Source: Flammeovirgaceae bacterium UBA6059 (GTDB lineage: Bacteria > Bacteroidota > Bacteroidia > Cytophagales > Cyclobacteriaceae). From it: DNA of 24,584 nt. The notes beneath the pieces are model-generated. The model had not been told where the DNA came from and made no database searches. It worked only from the letters and a program-made list of their open reading frames with translations. Made by a program: the position numbers and the translations under genes. Location: contig DIYH01000012.1 in assembly GCA_002435755.1 (NCBI GenBank), positions 1-24,584 on the forward strand, in the 5' to 3' direction. Of the stretch, positions 12,201-24,200 are shown piece by piece. The stretch's first letter is position 1, and the number at the start of each line of letters is the position of its first letter.

Positions 12201-15200
12201 GAGTTTCTGTACATTGAGATTAAACGCGAAGTTATCCGCTCGCTCTAATACGAATCTATTCTCATCGTTGGAGTTATCTGTCCATTCGAAAGTCAATGCG
12301 GTTTCAGATACGCGATAGCCAACTAATCCAGCTGGTGCAATAGGTATGTTAGTACTTGTCAAGGCAGCAGAAGTAACCCAGTTGGAAGTGGCTCCATTTT
12401 TGACAAAGCCAAACATCTCACCAGTAAGATCACCTTCTGTCAAGTCTTCAATTTCGGGATTGGTTATGCCAGTATTGTCACTTCCTGCCTCTCCTTCATC
12501 AATTCTGTAGTAGGCTACCAAACCATCTTCCTGACCTGATAAAGTAGAGAATCGAGTTGACTGAATTTCTTCGGTTGTCCTTTTGGTATTCCAAATTCTC
12601 ACCTCATCGATTTCCCCACTCCAGAATTGATTGGCCACATTAGCTCCTATATGTACCTGAGCTACAGAACTTAAACTGTTGTAAGTGAAGGCCGCTCCGG
12701 CAGGTACACCATCAACATATAATTGCGACCCAGAAGGGACGGCATTTTCCCACACAAAAGCCACATGATGCCAATTACCATCATCAATGGCAACACCTGA
12801 ATTTATAGCACTCGTGATGCCCTCATCGTAAGTATGAAGGTCACCATTCAACATCCACATACCATACTGCGGATTGTTCACCACTATCGATCTAAAAACA
12901 CCGTCTGTTTCATTGATCAGTGTGGGGTCGACTTTAACCCATGCCTCTACAGTACCGGTTGTGTTGTCCAAACTCGCATCATCAACTACCCTTACATAGT
13001 CCGTAGTACCATTGAAATCAAGCGAAGTTCCTGGACCAGTATAAAAGCTCACGATATTAGAAGTACCAGATTGGAAGCCGGTATCTTCAAAATAGATCCT
13101 GGCAAAGTATTCTTGATTCGAATTAAGTGTAGCAGAGACCACACCTGTCGAATCGGAACTTGGGCCAACCAGTGCCCTATTGACCACCATGGTACCACCG
13201 AAGTTGGCGACATCATTGATATCTACGAAAACATTACCTCCGATTGCGGCAGCAGCCCAATTCACACGGAAGCTCTGATCTGAGGCCTGGGAAACCTGGT
13301 ATTGGATAGGTGCCATAGCACCTGAAGTGATCCATTCTGTGCCTGTCATGTTCGTAAGCGTGCCATCATAACCACCGACCAGATCAGGAAGGACTGTCCC
13401 TGTCGTTTCATCGAAGCGGTAATAGGCCAACAACCCGTCTTCAACACCTGAGAGTGAGGTGTATACATTGGCTTGAATTTCAGCCGGAGACAATACCCTG
13501 TCCCAGACCCTGACTTCATCCATTTCTCCATCGAAAATGTTGCCATTTCCAGAATAGCTATTCGCAATGAAAAGAGACCCAGTACCTGAGAAATCACCTG
13601 TCATAGTAAAATCACCAATTTCCGAACCGTCTTGATACATCAACAATTGATTGGTACTAACATCATAGGTGACCGCCCAGTGATGCCAATCTGTGTCTGT
13701 ATAAGTGGATGTTGTATTAGCACCATTGTTGTAAAAGCTGACATAGAATTCATTGGACTCAAGAAAACCAACTTGTAATCCATTGTTGGTAACATTTGAG
13801 CCCATTCCAAACAAATAATCTCTTGTTGCGAGCTCTGGGTTTGCTCTCCTGGCCCAAGCTTCAAGCGTAAAGCTGTTGTTGGCCAAGGGTACAGCTCCTG
13901 CAATCACATGTTGATCTACACCATTGAATGGTAAAGCATTGCCTGGTCCGGCATAGAAGCTTACCGTATCCGAATAACCACTTTGGGAGTTGCCATCCTG
14001 TATGTACAATCTTGCGAAGTACTCCTGATTAGCCACGAGAGCAGTATTTACCGACCCTGTAGTATCTGTGTTCAGCCCTATTTGTGCGCCTTGTAGGATG
14101 CTCGTACCCGAAAAGTCTGACGCGTCATTGACATCAATAAAGATGTTGCCAGGTGCGTTAGTGAGCTGCCAGTTGGCCGTGAAGCCACCACCAGAGGCTT
14201 TTGATATCTGGTATTGGGGAGGTGCCATGGAACCCGATGCTACCCACTCATCTCCTCCAAAGCCTGAAGGAGTACCGTCATTTCCATTAGGAGATAAATC
14301 CTGAATCTGAGTACCGGATGTTTCATCAAATCTGTAGTAAAATAGCAGATCTCCTTCCTGACCGGAAAGTGTGGTATACAGATATTGTTGAATCTCAGCT
14401 TGCGTTCTTACATCCGTCCAAACACGAATCTCATCCATCCGTCCACCCCAATGGCTGACACTGTTGTGTACACCAACTGAAACAAAATTTCCTCCTGTGT
14501 AATCCGTCACGGATCCGGCCTGGTCTACAAGTTCACCATTACGGTATAATGTCATAACATCAGTACCGGCATCATAGGTTACTGCTACGTGTTGCCAGAC
14601 ACCAAAAGGTAATGGGTCAGGATCTTGAACAGCATTAAAGCCAGCTCCATGGCCAGCAGAGAGCTGATAATTATAAACCGAAGGGGCAAACAGGGCATGG
14701 TTACCTGTAGTGCCACCGGATATTATATTGTTATCCAGACCATTTGCATTTGGCAAGAACACCCAAGCCTCTTTTGTATAACTGGTACCCATAATATCGC
14801 CCACCGAGATATAGTCTGTAGAACCATTAAAGTCAAGCGCATTGCCAGGCGTCACCCAAAACTCCACAGGCTCAGAATAAGGACTAAATACACCACCATT
14901 TTCAATATTCAGTCTATAATAAAGGGGCTGATTGAGGTAGGCACTTAAGTCCTGTGCAACGAAGAAACTATTTGCGGTAGGGTCAGTCACTGCTATATCC
15001 ATTCCGATAGGGGAGCTGAAGTCAGCATTGTCGTCAATATCGATCCACACTTGGGTAGCACTTGACACCCCTGACCAGTTGGCCTGGAAGCCGTTAACCG
15101 AAGCTAAAGTGGCTTGATAGACGGTCGGCCTCAATGCATCAGAAGCCACCCAATTAGGAGTTGTATTGGCCCCTCCCGAGCCGCTCCATGTACCATCATT

Positions 15201-18200
15201 GGCATTCCCAGTCAAGTCAAGCAAGGTCGTTCCACTAGTCGCATCGAAACGATAGTAGGCCACCAATCCTGTATCATTGCCGACAACCTCCTTGTATATG
15301 TTATCCCTTATATCGGTCAAAATACGAACCGTATTCCAAATCCTGACTTCATCCAACTCCCCAACAAATACTTCTCCTGAGCCGCTAGAGCCGATATTGA
15401 GATTCAGACCTGTTGAAGAACCTGAGCCAGTTGTTTCAGTTCCAATATCTTCTCCATTGACGAATGCCGTAATTGATGATCCGTCCTCTACAAAAGCCAC
15501 ATGGTACCACTGGTCGATTTCAAAATCGTATGTCCATTCGGTAAGTACAGAGTTATTCCAATGCAGCAGGGCAGCTCTGTCACTGCGCATATGATATGAC
15601 CATCTTGTGGTAGCGCCAGTTCGGTTGGCCACTAGTATTGGATTGTAGCCCAGACTTGTAAACTCCGGTTTCACCCAAAGCTCTACAGTGCCATCGATGT
15701 ATTCAAAGTCACTACTAGGTGCAACCGTCACAACATCATCAGTACCATCAAAATCCAGTGCATTACCTGGTGTCACCATAAATGCGTTGGCTTCAGCGTA
15801 TAGGCTTTCACCTCCACCATTGAAAAGCGCTTTAGCCCTATAATAATAGGGTGTGCCTTCAGCCATGGATGGACTGACATTGACGGTAGCGAAACCTATA
15901 GTCCCCACTGAAACATCAGTAGCAATAAAATCTGACAAGAAAAACGGATTAGAAGACACATCTACCAACACATCCGTAGCACCAGTTGGAGCGGTAAAGT
16001 CTACGACCAGATCATTCTGAGTGACCTGAGTAGCATTGAAGACAGCTGGTGCTGGAGCACTCATAGCCTCAGAAGTCTTCCAGTTGCTTGTAGAACCAGT
16101 AAGTGCAAAATTTTGCAGTGATCCATCGTTGGTTCCCGCAAGATCAGGCAGGGTCTCTATTCCAGGATTAGCAAGTTCCGGAGCTCCCTCATCGAATCGA
16201 TAGTAGGCCACCAGACTCACCTCATTGCCTGTTAAGGTGGCATAGAGGTTATCTTGGATTTCTGATTCTTGCCTTGCTCTGCTCCAAATTCTAACTTCGT
16301 CAATCTCACCATTGAAAGCGCGTGTTGCCGGGCTAAAGTTGTCTGTACCTATAAAAAGATTGCCATTGTTTGCAGCACCCCAGGTATATGATTCAGTATG
16401 AACTAATGAGCCATTCTCATAGAATAGAAGGTCAGTGCCATCCTGGACCACTGCAATATGCGTCCACGTATCCAGACTCATCGTAATCAGTGAATTGTAG
16501 AATGCAGAACCATTCCATACACCCACCTGATTATCAGGGCCGCTTCCGAGCTCATTTAGAAAGACTCGGTAATGTGCAACATCTGCGGTTTCTGTTTTGT
16601 CAATTATTGATTGCGTATCACCACCAGTATTATCCGACCATTTCACCCAAAATTCGATGGTTGAGTTGCCAGTCAAATCAAGGGAGTCAGCTGCTGTTAC
16701 AGATACATGATCGTTGGCACCATCAAAGGCTAATGTATTACCCGGAGTAAGCATAAAATTGACCGTATCCGAATAAGGACTGGTCAATGTACCATCAGTA
16801 TATTGTAGTCGTGCATAAAGTTGGTTGCCTGCTTGGGCAGAGAAATCGGAGCTTAAGTTGTAGCTACCTGCCAATGGGTCCGCTACCGGATCAGCAGATA
16901 CTATAGTAGCGCTAAAGCCAGGATCGGTGGCAATATCTACCGTAATCTGATCTGCATTAGGGATCGGTGACCAGTTGATCTCTATGCCACTTGTCTTGGC
17001 GGCTGTCACCTGGAATGGTATGATGGCCGGTCCTCCAGATTCAACCCAAACGGGATTGTTGTAAGAAATAGCAAATGGTCCGTTGGCCACTGGATTGACG
17101 GTCCAGTCCTCATCTACGGTGAACGTGGTTGTGGTATTGGACGTAATTGTCCTGTCCTCAATGACCTGACCTCCTAAATCATCAAGCAATCGTATCAATG
17201 AACCTGTCAGATCATCGCTACCAAAATCAAGCGCACTGCCGTCAGTAGAGTTGGCTTCAGCGGTTACGGTATTATTAGTTGCGCTAGCGACAATACCAAA
17301 CTCACCAAATAGTTGCCCATGATGTCCGTTTGGACCTGCATCGCCGAGCATATCACCTGAACTGTGATTAAATGGATAATACGCCTCAAGGTTATCAGAT
17401 ACAGTGGGATAGCCTTCATACATATCTGAAGTTATCTCCGCAGCCGAACGTGCATCATTCCAAAGTTTAACTTCATCTATCTTACCGTTGAAGAAGAGTT
17501 TTGCCTGCCTATTACCAGTATCACCGGCAGAATAGGCTCCTATCAACACTTTGAGACGATCAAACGTACCTGCGGACGTTTGACTACCACTATCAACTAA
17601 TTCTCCGTTTACATATAGTTGCCAGTTACTGCCCTCTTTGGTAACTGTAACATGGTACCATCGGTAAGTTTCAACAACTGGCCCTTGTAATGTCAAAGCT
17701 TCATTAGCACCACCTAGTGTATTTCTTCTAAAGAATTGTATGCGGCCGGCGCTAAAGGAAAACCCAGCTACTGGCTCGCTCCCATCGGCGGTACTCGAAT
17801 AGGAGATCAGATATTGATTGTCGACAGTAGTCAAATCTTCGGCATTGAACCAAAGTTCTATTGTGTAATCTTGATTGGCCGGATCATCAAGCTTGTTGAC
17901 ATTGGAGATGTCCACAAAATCATTGACCCCATCAAACTCCAAGGCGTTTTCATCAAGGTCAGCATTGATATTGAAAGGACTAACGGCAGCATTGTTCAAG
18001 TTTCCACTCAGATCTTCAGCAACCCCTGCAGGTACATCCACCGAGACCGGTCCATCAACAATAGGATAAACCTCAGCTGTGAACATCATGAAATCTGAAG
18101 TCTGTAGGTTATCTACAAAGGCGTTGGTGACGCTGATATCTGACTCATCGAAGTTGGTCACTACCTCATCGAAGTTGATTGAGACGGTAAACGGGCTCAA

Positions 18201-21200
18201 GTTCGTTGTACCAGACTGCCCGCTGATGATGGTAGGTGTAGGAGCATTGGTATCTGAACCGTTAAAGGCGGCTACACCATTGGTTGCCACTACCCAGTCA
18301 GAAGCGACTTCCATATTATTTAAAGTACCATCCAGACTACTAATGGTCAAGTCTGCTAAAATTCCGGAACCCGGACCATCGTTGAAATTGTAATAAGCCA
18401 GCAGACCTGTCTCACTACCTTCTAATTCCGTATCCTTAAATCCTAGAATTTGCGCTGATGAACGTACCGTATTCCAAATGCGCACTTCATCAATCTCACC
18501 ATCGAAATAAAAGGTTCCTTCAGTTCCTATCAAATAGTCGCTATTACCAGTAAAGTTAGATGAGTGTATACCGGCATCAATAAATTGTCCATCGATATAA
18601 AGGCTCGACTCACGTGTCGTGGAGTTGTGCGTTACCGCCAAGTGATGCCAACCTATTGCCACCGGCCAAACAATGTCTACATCGGCAAATCCAAAACCTA
18701 TCCTCACTTGTGTTCCACTGGTCAACCGTATATGAAGTGACTCTCCCGCTCCAGACGTACTGCCAAGCGCAAAAATGGTTTGACTAGCGGCCGCATCATT
18801 AGTATTAAACCAAGCCTCAATAGTAAAATCAGAGCTAGCGATGTTGATACCAGTACCAGATATGGATTCATCAGCACCATCAAATAGTAGCGCATAATTC
18901 GTAGCTCCAGTATTAACCACTACGGTTACTGGCGCACTTTGCAAGTTACCAGCGTCATCTTCCGCCACTACATAGGCATTATACATGGTACTAGCGCTGA
19001 GACCAGATATATTTTGTGTGACGACTGTGTTGTCATTGCTAATCACAAAACTACCACTCGTGACTTCATTGGCAATGCCGCCTGCCTTGACGGATGCGGC
19101 ATCAGGAGCAGGCTCTAAGAAAGGTAAGACGCTATAGTAGACGATACCTGACTCATCTAAAGCCACATCCAGGTCGAAGTTGTCATCAAAGAGTGTGCTT
19201 ACTTCCGGGCCAGTCACAAAAGAAGGTGGGATGATATCGGTATTGATGGCATTAGACGAGATGTAGCTACCATTATAAAAAGTAGCGTCTCCACCTTGAA
19301 CTGTATTATCAATTGGCAACCCGGCAGCCTGATTAAATTCATAGGCCGCCACAAGGTTTGGATCTGAGAATGTCACAGCGGTAGCAGCTGTCAAAATTTC
19401 GCTCTGATCTAACTCTTTATCCCAAATCGTCAATAAGTCTATTTCGCCATCAACAAAGAAAGAGCCAGTTGTTGTCGCTCCTATGGTTGTAAAAGCAGCT
19501 CCTCCATTGGAATTTAACGCAGTTGGATTATCATAAAGCAACTCTCCATTTTTATAGAGCTTCATGCCTGATGAGGTGAGTACCATCGCCAAATGTTCCC
19601 AAACCCCCAAGACGCTTGGTACACCAGTATTGTAGTCAGCATCAGCGAAAATGCGGAAGTTGCCATCTGATTGCCCAACGTTTAATGCTCGGTCAAAGCT
19701 CCCATTATCATTACCGATCAGCTGGTGAAATGGCTGATCTACAGGACCACCTCTTTTGTACCACATGGTGACGGTCAGCGATGGGATGGCACTACTATTA
19801 ATATCGACAGGGATGCTCACATAATCATCATCGCCATCGAGTAATAGTGCATTATCCAATTGTCCATCATCAGCAATCGTATAGCGGTGGCCATCAGAAA
19901 TGGAAGAGACGTCTAAAGTGAAGCTCACCTCATCTCCATCGATCTGGAAGTTCGTAGATACTACCGAATAACTGCCAGAGCCTGTTGGACGGGTAAGCAA
20001 TGCGAAATTGACATCTTGTCTCACAAGGCCAGCCTGAGCATAGTCAAAAGTCAGTGTCACCGAACCGTTGTTAGTATTTGCATCTGTGATGTCAACATAC
20101 CAATCACGCGCCCAGCGCTTGTTATAGCCTACCGGTAAATCGCTGACCGACTCAGCATGCGCAGTACCATCATGTCCAGCAAATACATAGTCACCATCGT
20201 CCTGTAAAAAGCTGAAATCAGAAATTATCAAGCCTCCGCCGGTAGCTACAGGATCATAGCCGTCAGCCTCCTGACCGATACCTGCGACTTCAAAGTCAAA
20301 GTCATTGTTGCCAGGATCATCCCCGGCATAGAAGTCATTGGCAATATTAATGGCATACTTTGCCGATAGGTAGTTTTCAATAATAGTCCTGGAAGCTGTG
20401 CTTAGTGACTCATTGAAGAAGATCACCTCATAGATATCTCCATCAAACCTTAGGCCTGCATCTGCTGCCAGCGCACCAACAGAACCATTAACAATAGTCG
20501 TATTCGGTGTACTTGCACCTCCTGTAGCACTTATGCCTGTGCCATTTACGAATAAACTAGATGTGCTTAAAGCTCCACCACCCGGATAATCACCATTGAA
20601 GATGTAGGTGCTGGCAGGTGAAACACTGGAAGCGGCACCCGTATAGCCACTGCCCTGCATTTCAAGGAGAATCGAGTTATTGTTATCAATCCCTACCGAG
20701 AATCTGTTGGTTGTTGTATTCGCGCCGTAAGAAAATAAGTACTGCTGACCGCCAGGTGTTGAAGGATGCTCCGCTACCACAAATACCGATCTTGCACCCG
20801 ATCCAGCGACAAGATTCGCTGCGGAGAAATCTAGTTCTTGAGATCCATCGAAGTTGACATTAGGTTGGCCATTTTGGCCGCCTGTTTGATAAATCGGCGC
20901 AACCCCAGGTGACAATGTCGTACTATAACCACTGGCATCCGTCCATGAAGCAACTGATGCCCCATTTGTTAAAGCGAGATCATCTGCTTTCAACCAAAAC
21001 GTCAACGATGAAGCTCCATCCGCTTCTCCTACACCACCAGGGCCGGAACTACCCGCTAATTGAGTTGGGTCGAAGTAAGACAGACTGACCTGACCTGAAA
21101 CTGGCGAATCATAAGCAATGGACCAATTGCCATCAGGAAGATTGACCGAACTGAACGTTCCAGATAGGGTAGTGGCATCTATAATGATCACCTGATCCCC

Positions 21201-24200
21201 GTTAGACGGAATATAACCTAGTGTCACATTGAGCGTACCACTCAGGGTTGCCGTACCTCCTACCGTAATCTGATCATACTGAGTACAAGCCGTGGTACCA
21301 TCTACATCGATATCAAGGGTACCATCGTTGGTGAAGTTGGCTGAGAATGTTGCACATCCGGGCGAAGCACCCGGTGCTATCGTGCCCTCAAGAGGATTAG
21401 TGAAGTCATTGATAAAGGTGGGAAATCCCGTAATGATACCATTATTGATAAAGTCGCCGGCAGGATCAGTGATCTGTGTTCCTTCCTCAAAGAAGACTGT
21501 ACCAAAGTTGGTAAAGGTCGCACCGTTCTGAAGATCGACTTCATTGTTAGTCAGATCAAGGTCCAGGCGGACATTTTCCTGGACAACAAAGTTGTTATTG
21601 TTTAGAACAAGATCCTGAACTTCAGTTATGCTAGCATCTTCAGCGACGATAATGTCATCAACCACATTTGCCGGAGGAGGCACCACGCCACCACACCAGT
21701 TCATAGGGTCATTCCATTCGCTACCCATCGTACCGATGAATTTACCATTGGGCGCACATGATGGCACTGTAGAAGCCACCCAGTTAGAAGTAGATCCTGA
21801 GAGCGTAAAGCCATTTAGCGTACCATCATTCCCGTTGCAAGTAATATCCGTCAACTCATTCCCTGAAGTAGCATTGAAGTCATAAGCCGCGACAAGACCT
21901 GGAGCTTCCAATATTTGGGTCGTCATACCGGCTACAATCTCAGATTCTGATCTTGGAATATTCCATATTCTCAAATTCTCCATCTCACCTTCGAAGTACG
22001 AAGAAAACCCATCATTGAAATTGCCAATCTGCAAGTCGTCAGAACCTGTAGTTGGACTTGTGGAAGGTGTCGATTGTCCTACCTGTATACCATCAACGTA
22101 TATAGTCAATGTGTTATTCGTATCATCGAAGACTCCTGCCAAGTGGTGCCACACCCCATCGTTCACATCTGAAGTGCTCTCGGCAAATTGTCCCCCACCT
22201 CCATCAAATCGTACATGTGCCTTACCATTATGTACAGCAAGTGAATAGTTCTGACCGCCACCGACTGGTTTGGTCACGATACGTCGATAAGATGCTGCCG
22301 CCTGGCTTGTCTTGATCCATGCCTCCAAGGTAAAGTCGGTTAAAGTGAGTGAAGCGTTGTGGGTCACTCGGACATAGTCATTGTCTCCGGCAAAGTCTAA
22401 CGCATACTCCGGTGAGAGAAACTCAATAGCATATTGACTGGAGGCATTATTGCCATTTCCTGTAAGATCAGTAAGTACATCAGCCGGTATATCTACGGTT
22501 ACGGTAGTGCCTGTGGCAGGATTAAGATCTGCCGTCCAAACAATATTATCAAGCGTCGTTAGGTTGGAAATTTTACCACCTTCTACCGCAAAATCAGTTG
22601 AATCGAAGTTAGTGACTTGCTCATCAAAGGTGATAGTAATTCCGATAGGGCTGGTAGAAGTAGGGCTTGCTGGGCCGGTGATGGATAATATGGATGGTGA
22701 TTGGGTGTCAATTGTCCTCGCATCTGATATGCCATGGTCCACGGTAATCCAGTCAGATGAGGGATTTAGACCCACTAAGCTAACCGTTGCATTGTTACCT
22801 GTTTCGTCAGTGACTGTTGATGCACCAGTTCCATCCGAGAAAGGATAGTAGATTTCAAGATTTGGCTCGGTACCATTCAACTCTTCGTCCTTAAATGTCA
22901 GAATTTGTGATTCAGATCGTGCTACAGACCAAACACGTACTTCATCGATCTCCCCTTGGAAACCCGTACCGGCTTGAAGTGCAAGTCCATTCCAGGCTAC
23001 CCCAACGTTGAACCGATTGCGATCTGCATAACTCGTATTAACTATTGCCGCATCTTCAACGCGAGCCACTTCAGCACCATCGAGAAAGAGTATATAGTCA
23101 TCATCTTTTTTGACAGCTGCTACGTGATGCCACGTACCATTAACAACCGTACCCCCATTTACCTGGGCAAACCAAGAGCTGCTGGCACCAGAACGTATTC
23201 TCCACAGTAACTGATTGGATGATAATTGCAGCAAGCTATGTGGCTCAACCGAACCAGCATCATCTCCTGTGTAGTTTAGGATAGTCCCTCCACCATTATT
23301 GGTTTTGAACCAGGCTTCCATGGTGTAGTTATCTGTGTATTCATTTGGGACAAAAGACGGATTGTTCAACGCAACATACTCGTCGGAGGTATCAAAGATT
23401 AATCCGAGGTTTGGAGCGTAATCCGCTTCTATGGCAAAATCATAGTTGGCTTCATCGCAATCGTCATTGTCTATAGTGATGGTCGTACTCAAAGTGCCAC
23501 CACTTCCTACTGGAGTGAACTTAACATCAAATTGCGCCGTACTACCTGCTGCTACTGACTCAGGGGCATTCTCAATGGTGAAATCACTGCTACTTGAAGT
23601 GATGTCGCTGATCGTAAGGAGTTCAGTACCTGTATTATGGATGGTATAGCGTACCACTTCATTGGGCATCAACTCACCTAGTTTCGTGCTGTCAGCCAAA
23701 TCCGGAGTATTATCACCATCAGCGATCTCGACCATATTGGCAATCACGGCGATCTCGTTCGATCCTGCAGCCACCACAGTGCAGCCAGGGGCATCTGTTA
23801 GCTCTGAACTTACATCTACCGTACCCGTGAAGCCATTCGCTCCCGATGATACTGGTGCTCCACCACCCCAGTAGTTGCCCGAAGCAACCACGGCATCATT
23901 TGACTGAGCGATGCTATTATTATTGCCTAAGAAGGTGTTGTTAGAGATCGAGTTGCTCGCATTCGTACCCGAAATATTGATAGCCGTCGTGTTATTAAGG
24001 AAGCTATTGCAGTTGAGGTTAAGGTTGGGGTTCGTACCCGAAATGGACAAGGCTGTGGCTTTCCTGGTAAAGACCGTATTCTGAATGGTCAAGTCTGAGA
24101 CACTGGCTACCTGAATGCCGGTTCCAGCATTAGCACAAACCGGTCTGGAAAAGTCTAAATCGTCAATAATTAAATCTGAAAGTGCATCTAATCTTAGAAG

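Larger units (their letters stand above)
9535..16742 (-). repeat. Regular LamG-FN3 array, eight LamG copies (LamG 6-13)
   Basis: LamG starts fall at 16742, 15767, 14846, 13943, 13031, 12062, 11111 and 10169. Spacings are 975, 921, 903, 912, 969, 951 and 942 bp, all multiples of three. Each start is a P-G-[NRTY]-x-[LI]-x-F-[DN] peptide and each LamG ends with a W-x-x-S segment. The linkers fall in two FN3-like classes: one after LamG 5-9 and another after LamG 10-12. Confidence 0.88.

Noticed and set aside
12834..13283. Plus-strand open frame of 149 codons
   Set aside because: It lies antisense to LamG 10 and its FN3. The minus-strand frame here gives clear LamG motifs (TVEAWVKVD, LDFNGTTDYV), and the plus-strand peptide shows no recognisable domain.
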